Assembly (NCBI RefSeq): GCF_000238395.3
Contig: NZ_CP011025.1
Span: 2,852,001 to 2,916,000 of the forward strand
Length of the DNA stretch: 64,000 nucleotides
DNA from: Pseudoalteromonas arctica A 37-1-2
GTDB taxonomy: Bacteria; Pseudomonadota; Gammaproteobacteria; Enterobacterales; Alteromonadaceae
Reading direction: 5' to 3'
Made by a program: the position numbers and the translations under genes. Under the pieces are notes generated by a model, which saw only the letters and a list, made by a program, of their open reading frames with translations, did not search any database and had not been told where the DNA came from. Shown piece by piece: positions 57,423 through 64,000 of this stretch. Positions within the stretch are counted from its first letter, which is position 1; every line of letters starts with the position of its first letter.

Positions 57423-59407
57423 GCTTTTAGCTCCTTAATGCCACTTGAATTATACGCAGCTTCAGTGCGTGCAATTTCATCAGGTTGAATATAGTAATCA
57501 ACATCGCTGGTGTAACAACGTTTGATAAAGATGGCAATTGCGCCTACTAGCCCAACAACAGCTAACCACCAAATATGCCAAATCATTGCAAAACAGAATA
57601 CTGTTAAGCTTGCTGCCATTAACACGCCAGCTGATGTGTTTTTAGGCATATGAATAGGGCTATAGTTTGCTTTATCTTGGTATGCTTGGCCTTTTTCTTT
57701 CATGTCGGTCCATGCATCAATATCATCGATGTGTGGAATTGTTGCAAAGTTATAAATTTGCGGAGGTGAACTTGTAGCCCACTCAAGTGTGTGGCCGTTC
57801 CACGGATCGCCTGTTGTATCGTCAAGCGCTTCACGGTCTCTAAAGCTCACATATAATTGAATTACTTGGCTAACAATACCAAACATAATAATTACAGCAC
57901 CGCCTGCGGCAATGTATAACCAAATGTTCCAATCTGGGTTGTTAGTGTGGTTTAAACGACGTGTCATACCTAAGAAACCAAGTACGTACAACGGCATAAA
58001 TGCAACGAAGAAACCGATAATCCAACACCAGAATGATGCTTTGCCCCATTTTTCGTTAAGTTTAAAGCCCATTGCTTTAGGGAACCAAAATACAAAACCA
58101 GCAAGGTAGCCAAATACAGCACCACCAATAATGGTGTTATGAAAATGTGCAATTAAGAATAAGCTGTTATGCAGTACGTAATCGGCACCAGGAATAGCAA
58201 GTAATACACCGGTCATACCGCCTACGGTAAAGGTAACCATAAAGCCAAGTGTCCAAAGTACCGGTACGCTAATACGTAAGCGACCTCGGTAAATGGTAAA
58301 TAACCAGTTAAACAACTTAACCCCAGTTGGTACAGCAATAACCATGGTCATTACCCCAAAGAACGCGTTAACGTTAGCACTCGACCCCATCGTAAAGAAG
58401 TGATGTAACCAAACAATAAAGCCTAAAATTGAGATTGCACCGCTGGCGTAAACCATCGATTTGTAACCAAATAAACGTTTACCGGCAAAGGTAGAAATAA
58501 TTTCAGAGAAAATACCAAACGCTGGTAATACTAATATGTATACCTCAGGATGACCCCATGCCCAAAACAGGTTGATGTACATCATGGCGTTACCGCCCAA
58601 TTCATTGGTAAAGAAGTGGAAATCGAGATAACGGTCAAGCGTTAGCATTGCAAGTACAGCAGTTAAAATTGGGAATGATGCTGCAATTAAGATGTTTGCC
58701 CATGTACATGTCCATGTGAAAATTGGCATTTTCATTAGGGTCATACCTGGTGCACGCATTTTAAACACGGTTGCTAAAAAGTTTACTGCTGTTAGAAGTG
58801 TACCGAGCCCGGATATTTGCAAGGCCCAAATATAATAATCTACCCCCACCCCAGGGCTAAAGGTCAACTCCGAAAGCGGTGGATAGGCCACCCAACCTGT
58901 TTTAGCAAACTCACCAAACACTAGCGACATATTAATTAAAATGGCACCGCTGGCTGTAAACCAAAAGCTTAAGTTATTTAAAAATGGGAATGCAACATCG
59001 CGAGCACCAATTTGCAGTGGTAAAACAATGTTCATTAAACCAATCATAAATGGCATAGCCATAAATATGATCATAATTACGCCGTGGGCAGTAAATATTT
59101 GGTCGTAGTGTTCAGGTGGTAAATAACCGGGCGCACCACTGGTAGCAAGCGCTAACTGAGCACGCATCATAATGGCATCAGAAAAACCACGGAACAGCAT
59201 TATTAGTGCTAAAAGAATATACATTACGCCTAAGCGTTTATGATCAACAGACGTGATCCAGTCGCGCCAAAGCACGCCCCATTTTTTATACTTTGTAATA
59301 AGCCCGGCAATAATAAGCCCAGCTATAGCAATAACCGACATCGTGAACACAAGAATTGGCTCATGAAACGGAATTGCGTCTATTGTTAGTTTACCTAATA
59401 ACGACAT
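57419..59407 (-). CDS. cyoB: Cytochrome o ubiquinol oxidase subunit I
   Basis: 662 residues with about 15 membrane helices. The haem-copper core is intact: [11 protein letters not shown] (low-spin haem His), [14 protein letters not shown] (CuB His and cross-linked Tyr), WLHHFFTMG (CuB His pair) and [11 protein letters not shown] (high-spin haem His). The length and N-terminal extension match cyo quinol oxidases, which pump protons while reducing oxygen. Stop of cyoA lies 2 bp upstream of its ATG. Confidence 0.97.
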   Translation of the reverse strand: MSLLGKLTIDAIPFHEPILVFTMSVIAIAGLIIAGLITKYKKWGVLWRDWITSVDHKRLGVMYILLALIMLFRGFSDAIMMRAQLALATSGAPGYLPPEHYDQIFTAHGVIMIIFMAMPFMIGLMNIVLPLQIGARDVAFPFLNNLSFWFTASGAILINMSLVFGEFAKTGWVAYPPLSELTFSPGVGVDYYIWALQISGLGTLLTAVNFLATVFKMRAPGMTLMKMPIFTWTCTWANILIAASFPILTAVLAMLTLDRYLDFHFFTNELGGNAMMYINLFWAWGHPEVYILVLPAFGIFSEIISTFAGKRLFGYKSMVYASGAISILGFIVWLHHFFTMGSSANVNAFFGVMTMVIAVPTGVKLFNWLFTIYRGRLRISVPVLWTLGFMVTFTVGGMTGVLLAIPGADYVLHNSLFLIAHFHNTIIGGAVFGYLAGFVFWFPKAMGFKLNEKWGKASFWCWIIGFFVAFMPLYVLGFLGMTRRLNHTNNPDWNIWLYIAAGGAVIIMFGIVSQVIQLYVSFRDREALDDTTGDPWNGHTLEWATSSPPQIYNFATIPHIDDIDAWTDMKEKGQAYQDKANYSPIHMPKNTSAGVLMAASLTVFCFAMIWHIWWLAVVGLVGAIAIFIKRCYTSDVDYYIQPDEIARTEAAYNSSGIKELKA

Positions 59408-59409
59408 TA

Positions 59410-60369
59410 TTATTCCTCGCCCTGGCTGTGAGATGATGGTATTGAGTGTTCATCCATTGCTTGATGCTTCTTACTCATTTGCCCATGTTCGCCCATTACA
59501 TGTTGCTTTTTGTTCATATCGCCATGTGCCTGCATGTATTTCATAACGATGGTATGAAATAAGCCGTCATCAACTTTACCGTAATAAGCAACTGGGTTAT
59601 TTTCGCTTGCTTTTGCAAGCTCAACATAATTTGCATGAGTAAGATTATTAGCGCTTGAATTCGCTTTTACATCACTCACCCACTTATCAAAACCAGCTTG
59701 AGTAGGTGTAGCAATGGCATTAAACTTCATACCAGTAAAGCCTGCACCACTGTAATTTGCCGAAAAGCCTTTAAATGTACCTGGCTCATTAGCAATTAAG
59801 TGAAGCTTGGTTTCCATACCGGCCATTGAGTATATTTGACTACCCAATTGCGGAATGAAAAATGAATTCATTGTGCTCTCTGAAGTGATTTTGTATTCAA
59901 CAGGTACATTAGCCGGAAACACTAATTCATTAACCGTAGCAATACCTTGCTCAGGATAAATAAATAGCCACTTCCAGTTTAATGAAACCACTTCAACAGT
60001 AAGATGCTTACCTTTACCTTCAATTGGTTTGTAAGGGTCTAGCTCTTGGGTAGACACCCAGGTAATAACACCTAAAATAATCACAATAACAATAGGGACA
60101 GCCCAAACTGCGGCTTCAATTTTATTTGAATGAGCCCATTTTGGAGCGTAAATTTCATGAGTTTGCGTGTCTCTATATTTCCATGCGAAATACAAAGTCA
60201 TCACAATAACGGGAACGACTACAAGCAACATAAGCACGGTTGCGATGATGATTAAATTTTTCTCATCTATGCCTATCTGCCCTTTTGGATCGAGTATCCC
60301 GCCTTTACAGCCTGACAACGCCAGCACTGTACTAGCTAAAGCAATATTACAAAGGTTACGAATTAACAA
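59410..60369 (-). CDS. cyoA: Cytochrome o ubiquinol oxidase subunit II
   Basis: 319 residues: lipoprotein signal (VLALSGC), two membrane helices (about 38-62, 86-108) and a periplasmic cupredoxin domain (about 125-245). The CuA Cys ligands are absent ([13 protein letters not shown] in their place), which marks a quinol oxidase rather than a cytochrome c oxidase. The C-terminal tail (about 283-319) is unusually His/Met/Ser-rich ([17 protein letters not shown]). First gene of cyoABCDE. Confidence 0.95.
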   Translation of the reverse strand: MLIRNLCNIALASTVLALSGCKGGILDPKGQIGIDEKNLIIIATVLMLLVVVPVIVMTLYFAWKYRDTQTHEIYAPKWAHSNKIEAAVWAVPIVIVIILGVITWVSTQELDPYKPIEGKGKHLTVEVVSLNWKWLFIYPEQGIATVNELVFPANVPVEYKITSESTMNSFFIPQLGSQIYSMAGMETKLHLIANEPGTFKGFSANYSGAGFTGMKFNAIATPTQAGFDKWVSDVKANSSANNLTHANYVELAKASENNPVAYYGKVDDGLFHTIVMKYMQAHGDMNKKQHVMGEHGQMSKKHQAMDEHSIPSSHSQGEE

Positions 60370-60444
60370 GGGAGTATCCTACAAACCTAAAAGTTCTAAT
60401 TTGCTGCTTTAAATAAAAAACAAAGCAACGATTTTTCGGTAAAA

Positions 60445-60578
60445 ACCCAAGTTAACTGGAATTAAATTATAAAAAATAAGGGGGCTATTCAAAACCTAAA
60501 GCTCATGCCAATAATGACCTAGCAACAAACCCAGCTTTCTAAACGCATTTATATAACGTAATAAAAGTTAACTTGGGT
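60445..60578. repeat. 13-bp inverted repeat pair upstream of cyoA
   Basis: ACCCAAGTTAACT (60445-60457) and its exact complement AGTTAACTTGGGT (60566-60578), 108 bp apart. Each contains the palindromic core AGTTAACT. They lie in the 320-bp gap (60370-60689) where the cyo promoter must be, so they are candidate operator halves. Nothing else stands out in the gap. Confidence 0.5.
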
Positions 60579-60689
60579 GAGTGGTGGTTGGCTGAAATGT
60601 GTTTAAAAAACACTGAGCTACTTTGTTTTAGCTAACCTTAATTATTTACAGCAAGAACAAATAATTAAAACCAGCAACAAAATGCAGCC

Positions 60690-61115
60690 TTACAGACAAC
60701 CTGTAAAGCTAGGTGGAGCACGACAACCGTGTGCAACTTGCACTGGCTGAAGAACTTTAGCCTCGCTAAAAGCAAAGGCTGCTTTACGGAGGATAATTCC
60801 AGCACGACGCGCTGGAAAAATATGGAACAATAGCCAGCAAAGGCCAATAAGTAACTGACTTGATATGATCGGATGAGCTAAAAATTGCACAATAGTAAGT
60901 AACAGCGGCTCTACAATAAACCCATCACTTAATAGCGCTTCAAGCTTGAAGGCATCCTCTAGTGCACCGCTTAGCAACATTACAGTATTAAACACTAATA
61001 AAGTTATAGCTACACACACGCCCTTGCCTGCTTTATTCAAGCGCTCACACGTCTGCGGCTCGCCAGAGGCAAGATCCGTATTTGTATGATGCAAAGAAAG
61101 TGTGTTCAAAAACAT
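60690..61115 (-). CDS. Hypothetical membrane protein (probable gene)
   Basis: 141 residues. Two long hydrophobic segments (about 34-53, 68-98) and a basic part AARRAG-like PARRAGIILRK; the C-terminus HGCRAPPSF resembles the RAPP endings of some small copper-associated membrane proteins, but no family is certain. AGTAGG precedes the ATG by about 5 nt. An FNR-type palindrome lies 140 bp upstream. Codon quality is acceptable but not compelling. The shorter frame at 60665-60847 is a shadow. Confidence 0.45.
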   Translation of the reverse strand: MFLNTLSLHHTNTDLASGEPQTCERLNKAGKGVCVAITLLVFNTVMLLSGALEDAFKLEALLSDGFIVEPLLLTIVQFLAHPIISSQLLIGLCWLLFHIFPARRAGIILRKAAFAFSEAKVLQPVQVAHGCRAPPSFTGCL

Positions 61116-61255
61116 TAACCTACTAAAATGACTATAACAAAATTAGAGGAATACAGTTTGCAATGGAAAAATTTTAAAAACATTGCTGTTGTAAGCCCTA
61201 AAACCAGGTGCTAAATACAATCAAATCCAGCTAGCACATATTTACCTAGCGAAAA

Positions 61256-61269
61256 TTGATCCGTATCAA
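61256..61269. promoter_or_regulatory. FNR-type operator
   Basis: TTGATCCGTATCAA matches every fixed base of the FNR consensus TTGATnnnnATCAA. It lies 140 bp upstream of the small membrane protein gene and about 890 bp upstream of cyoA. Confidence 0.6.
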
Positions 61270-61491
61270 TCAAACTTTCAAAACTTACTGAAAGTTCGAA
61301 CGTGAGTATAACAAAGAGAATTTTCTGTTCAACTAAAAATCAATTAATTTGAGTTAAGCTTTCGAAGCTATTTTGTTAATAAAAAATAACAACATAAAAA
61401 ACAGTAAGTTATCTTTAATTTAAAATGATTTAAAGCAGAATATTTAATAAAACTATAGGTTTTTTTGGAAGGAATAATAATTGTGTGGCAC

Positions 61492-61557
61492 AAATAAAAA
61501 CAGCTCAAATTCAGTCACCACCGAAATTGAGCCGCCTTTCACACTGACAACATCTTC
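61492..61557 (-). ncRNA. Candidate small RNA, twin A
   Basis: Span from about 7 nt past the TATATT to the T-run of the hairpin terminator. The -35 region is weak in both copies, so the 5' end is only approximate. No known RNA family was recognised. The GGTGGTGA loop could pair with RBS regions. Confidence 0.35.
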
Positions 61558-61578
61558 ACACACAATATAAAGATTCTT
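61492..61578 (-). repeat. 87-bp direct repeat, copy A (candidate small RNA gene)
   Basis: Identical over 87 bp to 61606-61692. On the minus strand it runs from a -10-like TATATT (61564-61569) to a hairpin, GCTCAATTTC / GAATTTGAGC with one mismatch and loop GGTGGTGACT, followed by TGTTTTTATTT. This looks like one transcript of about 65 nt with its own terminator. Confidence 0.7.
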
Positions 61579-61605
61579 GGTTTACACTGCGTGGCAATTG
61601 CAAGG

Positions 61606-61671
61606 AAATAAAAACAGCTCAAATTCAGTCACCACCGAAATTGAGCCGCCTTTCACACTGACAACATCTTC
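61606..61671 (-). ncRNA. Candidate small RNA, twin B
   Basis: Same internal structure as twin A: TATATT at 61678-61683, hairpin and T-run ending at 61606. Upstream of it (61693-61892) there is only AT-rich sequence. Confidence 0.35.
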
Positions 61672-61692
61672 ACACACAATATAAAGATTCTT
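61606..61692 (-). repeat. 87-bp direct repeat, copy B (candidate small RNA gene)
   Basis: Second identical copy, 114 bp period. The 27-bp spacer between the copies is unrelated to the sequence after copy A, so conservation is limited to the unit itself. Confidence 0.7.
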
Positions 61693-61892
61693 TTAAGCGA
61701 GGCTAACTTGCCTCAAGCTTATGACGAGAGCCTTGCTCTGTGTCTATGGTTAAACTTTAGAGTGTTAGCTCCAATTTGACAAACGAGAAAAATAAATCTA
61801 ATAGGTGAAAAAAACTAAACTATAGACGTTTGTCTAATACATTAAGATTGGATTACTTTAGAAGCTATCGAGTTAAGCAGTTTTACAGACAC

Positions 61893-61918
61893 AAAAAAAG
61901 CGCTATAAAGCGCTTTTT
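61893..61918 (-). terminator. Terminator of nqrM
   Basis: AAAGCGCT / AGCGCTTT with a 4-nt loop and A/T-runs on both sides, 17 bp past the nqrM stop. Confidence 0.9.
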
Positions 61919-61934
61919 AATATTTAAGGCGGGC

Positions 61935-62147
61935 TTAAATAATTTGGTTTTCTTTCCAGGCTTGCTCTTTTGCTAAACGGTTTTTGCGTTTATCACATGG
62001 ATCATCGCAATCACAGGCTTTATCAATACCAACCGAACCTAAACCACCACAGCTGCTTGCCATAGATTTTTTTTGCACGATCATACCAACGGCCATAGCC
62101 GAAACTATCAAAATTAGTAAGCCAAAAGTAAGAAGAAAAAGTGACAT
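61935..62147 (-). CDS. nqrM: NqrM, Na+-NQR maturation protein
   Basis: 70 residues: one N-terminal membrane helix (about 2-24) and a Cys-rich tail, SSCGGLGSVGIDKACDCDDP then CDKRK. This is the NqrM (DUF539) pattern. It helps insert the Fe centre of the Na+-translocating NADH:quinone reductase. It lies about 100 bp after apbE on the same strand, in the usual nqr neighbourhood. Confidence 0.94.
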   Translation of the reverse strand: MSLFLLTFGLLILIVSAMAVGMIVQKKSMASSCGGLGSVGIDKACDCDDPCDKRKNRLAKEQAWKENQII

Positions 62148-62248
62148 TGCTTAGCCCCTATTGATCAGCAATTAATTAAACTCAAACATTTTTGAGCGAC
62201 TGCTATTATATACCCAAATAACGCGAAAATAAACAAGCCTGCACCATA

Positions 62249-63280
62249 CTACAAATAAGGTTTAAATGCAGGGCTTGAATAAGTAACTAAACCCTTATTT
62301 GATTTACCTATTAAGTATACCGGTAAATCGTGCTGCTGAGCGTATGCTTGCGCTTTTTCCATACCCATCACAGTAAGTGCAGTCGCTAAACCATCTGCCG
62401 TCATAGCGCTTGGATGAAGCACAGTTACCGACACTAAGTCGTGCTTAATAGGCATGCCGGTCACGGGATCAATTAAATGAGTATAGATCTCGCCATCCAT
62501 TTTATAAAAAATACGGTAATCACCTGACGTAGCAATACCGTTTGTACCTGGCGATAAAACACGGTGTACCTTTCGCTCTCCAGGTTGCGCATCTGGTTGC
62601 TCAATCGCAATTTTCCAATCCTGATTATTTGGCTTTTCACCTGCTATACGCAGCTCTCCACCAATCTCAACCATGTAATTGGTAATACTGTGGCTTTCTA
62701 ATAACTGCGCTACTTTATCAATACCATAGCCTTTAGCCGTTGCCGAAAACGAAAGCTCTAACCCATTAACTGTTTTAGACAGTCCTTGCTCATCTAAAAT
62801 AAGTTTATCAATACCTATTTTTTCAACCATAGTTGCAAGCTCTTCATCACTTGGGCGATTAGTTGGTTTTTTATCAGGACCAAAGCCCCATAAATCAATT
62901 AAAGGCCCCATAGTTACATCGAGTGTTTTAGTTGATTCGCCTAAGCGAATAGACTCGCTGATAACAGCCCTAAAATCTTCGCTAATTGGCATAACTTGAT
63001 TTGCTGGTAATCTGTTAAATGTATTTATTTCAGAGTCTTCTATGTAAGTAGACATAGACTGATTCACATCTTTTAAAACAGCGTCTATTTGCAGCTGTAA
63101 TTGTGAAGCTGATAGCTGGCCCTGCTCATCGTAATATTTAATATGATAAGTGGTGCCCATAGTCTTACCTTCTAAAAAGGTTTCCCTCGACTCTGGTTTT
63201 TCGCCACACCCAGACAGTAATAAGGTCAGTGTGATTAGTAAAAAGGCCATTATGCCTTGTGAAGTACTTACTCGATTCAT
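62249..63280 (-). CDS. apbE: FAD:protein FMN transferase ApbE (lipoprotein)
   Basis: 343 residues. Lipoprotein signal LLLSGC (Cys about 25). GKTMGTTYHIKYY, FSATAKGYGIDKVAQLL, VEIGGELRIAG and the metal/FAD site GIATSGDYRIFY with THLIDPVTGMP define ApbE. It covalently attaches FMN to Thr of NqrB and NqrC on the periplasmic face. Sits between nqrF and nqrM, separated from nqrF by a terminator. Confidence 0.96.
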   Translation of the reverse strand: MNRVSTSQGIMAFLLITLTLLLSGCGEKPESRETFLEGKTMGTTYHIKYYDEQGQLSASQLQLQIDAVLKDVNQSMSTYIEDSEINTFNRLPANQVMPISEDFRAVISESIRLGESTKTLDVTMGPLIDLWGFGPDKKPTNRPSDEELATMVEKIGIDKLILDEQGLSKTVNGLELSFSATAKGYGIDKVAQLLESHSITNYMVEIGGELRIAGEKPNNQDWKIAIEQPDAQPGERKVHRVLSPGTNGIATSGDYRIFYKMDGEIYTHLIDPVTGMPIKHDLVSVTVLHPSAMTADGLATALTVMGMEKAQAYAQQHDLPVYLIGKSNKGLVTYSSPAFKPYL

Positions 63281-63323
63281 AACAGCTCTACTTAATAGAT
63301 TGATAAAATTAAAGAATAAAAAA

Positions 63324-63351
63324 AGCCTCGTAACACAAGTGCTACGAGGCT
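63324..63351 (-). terminator. Terminator between nqrF and apbE
   Basis: AGCCTCGTA / TACGAGGCT, 9-bp stem with a 10-nt loop; on the minus strand it is followed by TTTTTTTATTC. Confidence 0.92.
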
Positions 63352-63389
63352 GGTATTTTAACCAAAACTAAACTGTTTTGGTATTAGTG

Positions 63390-64000
63390 TTAGCCACCGA
63401 AGTCATCTAGTAAGATATTTTCGTCTTCAACACCTAAATCTTTAAGCATAGTAATAACTGCCGCGTTCATCATTGGAGGACCACACATGTAGTACTCACA
63501 ATCTTCCGGCGCTTCGTGATCTTTAAGATAGTTCTCAAATAACACGTTATGGATAAAGCCAGTATAGCCTTCCCAGTTATCTTCAGGTTGTGGATCTGAA
63601 AGTGCTGTATGCCATACGAAATTAGGATTTTCAGCGGCTAGGCCGTCAAAATCTTCTACGTAGAACATTTCACGTTCAGAACGTGCACCATACCAAAAGC
63701 TCATCTTACGTTTAGAGTTTAAACGTTTAAGTTGGTCAAAGATATGTGAACGCATTGGCGCCATACCAGCACCACCGCCAACAAAGATCATTTCTGCATC
63801 TGTGTCTTTAGCAAAGAACTCACCAAATGGACCTGAAATAGTTACCTTGTCGCCTTTTGTAAGTGACCAAATGTACGAAGACATTTTACCACATGGCAAG
63901 CTTAGGTTTCTTGGAGGCGGAGCAGCAATACGCACGTTAAGCATAATGATGCCTTCTTCTTCTGGGTAGTTAGCCATTGAGTATGCACGAATTGTTTCTT
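63390..64000 (-). CDS. nqrF: Na+-NQR subunit F (C-terminal part; continues past the window)
   Basis: The frame is open to the window edge; codons before the ATG at 63977 read ETIRAYS, so RAYSMANY is the FAD-binding RxYS motif and the ATG is internal. Seen here are the FAD domain ([31 protein letters not shown]) and the NADH domain ([36 protein letters not shown]), ending LLDDFGG. The N-terminal helix and [2Fe-2S] domain are outside. NADH-oxidising subunit of the sodium pump. Confidence 0.96.
   Translation of the reverse strand, partial: ETIRAYSMANYPEEEGIIMLNVRIAAPPPRNLSLPCGKMSSYIWSLTKGDKVTISGPFGEFFAKDTDAEMIFVGGGAGMAPMRSHIFDQLKRLNSKRKMSFWYGARSEREMFYVEDFDGLAAENPNFVWHTALSDPQPEDNWEGYTGFIHNVLFENYLKDHEAPEDCEYYMCGPPMMNAAVITMLKDLGVEDENILLDDFGG

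Noticed and set aside
60665..60847. 60-residue minus-strand frame
   Set aside because: Shadow within the 3' half of the candidate membrane protein gene, no start signal.
61492..61692. Tandem repeats as a CRISPR array
   Set aside because: Only two units, 87 bp long, with internal terminator structure and one 27-bp spacer; no cas genes in the window.

Overview
The window looks like a chromosomal segment of a marine gammaproteobacterium of the Pseudoalteromonas type. The DNA is AT-rich, and it carries an Na+-translocating NADH:quinone reductase locus (nqrF end, apbE, nqrM), a cyo-type quinol oxidase operon, a bacterial RIO kinase, a DUF2986 small protein and a TehA/SLAC1 transporter. The genus is inferred from gene content and protein style, not from a search. 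No rRNA, tRNA, prophage or CRISPR array was seen.

Layout. Bases 1-9400 hold enzymes and signalling genes: the end of a GDPD phosphodiesterase, a dienelactone hydrolase-like protein, a LysR regulator divergent from a DJ-1/PfpI protein, a rhomboid protease, a YghU-type GST, a GGDEF-EAL protein, a 244-bp MITE-like repeat and an FG-GAP/VCBS protein. Bases 9496-15900 hold what may be one regulatory module. An EF-hand protein and a proline-rich partner form one operon; a YHYH lipoprotein, a His/Met-rich secreted protein, a histidine kinase and a response regulator form another. Both operons carry the same 33-bp element (28 of 33 identical) at nearly the same distance from the first start codon. Bases 15889-27000 hold a flavin reductase, a photolyase with its DUF2256 companion, OsmC, an EAL protein, an M20 dipeptidase, a TehA-like channel, an OprC-like (copper) TonB receptor and a soluble PAS-PAS chemoreceptor.

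At 28330-30079 an IS4-group insertion sequence (1433 bp, 10-bp target duplication) sits in the loop of the terminator of an MFS gene, next to a second, inverted copy of the MITE-like repeat. Bases 30087-45000 hold a YahK-like alcohol dehydrogenase, a DUF1501/DUF1800 pair, HrpB, a truncated haemoglobin, CsbD, a Tat-exported molybdenum hydroxylase (IorAB-like) and a Fic protein. Bases 45127-49870 are a methionine operon, metA followed by metH encoded as two separate proteins, behind MetJ-like boxes. Then come an outer-membrane barrel, ettA, a PilZ protein, an HDAC-like hydrolase, a thioredoxin-like protein, the cyoABCDE operon, an 820-bp non-coding stretch with two identical 87-bp direct repeats (candidate twin small RNAs) and an FNR-type palindrome, and finally nqrM, apbE and the 3' part of nqrF.

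The best leads for something undescribed are the EF-hand/YHYH/two-component module with its shared operator, and the twin repeat near 61.5 kb. The two-protein MetH and the IS-split terminator are clear structural oddities.
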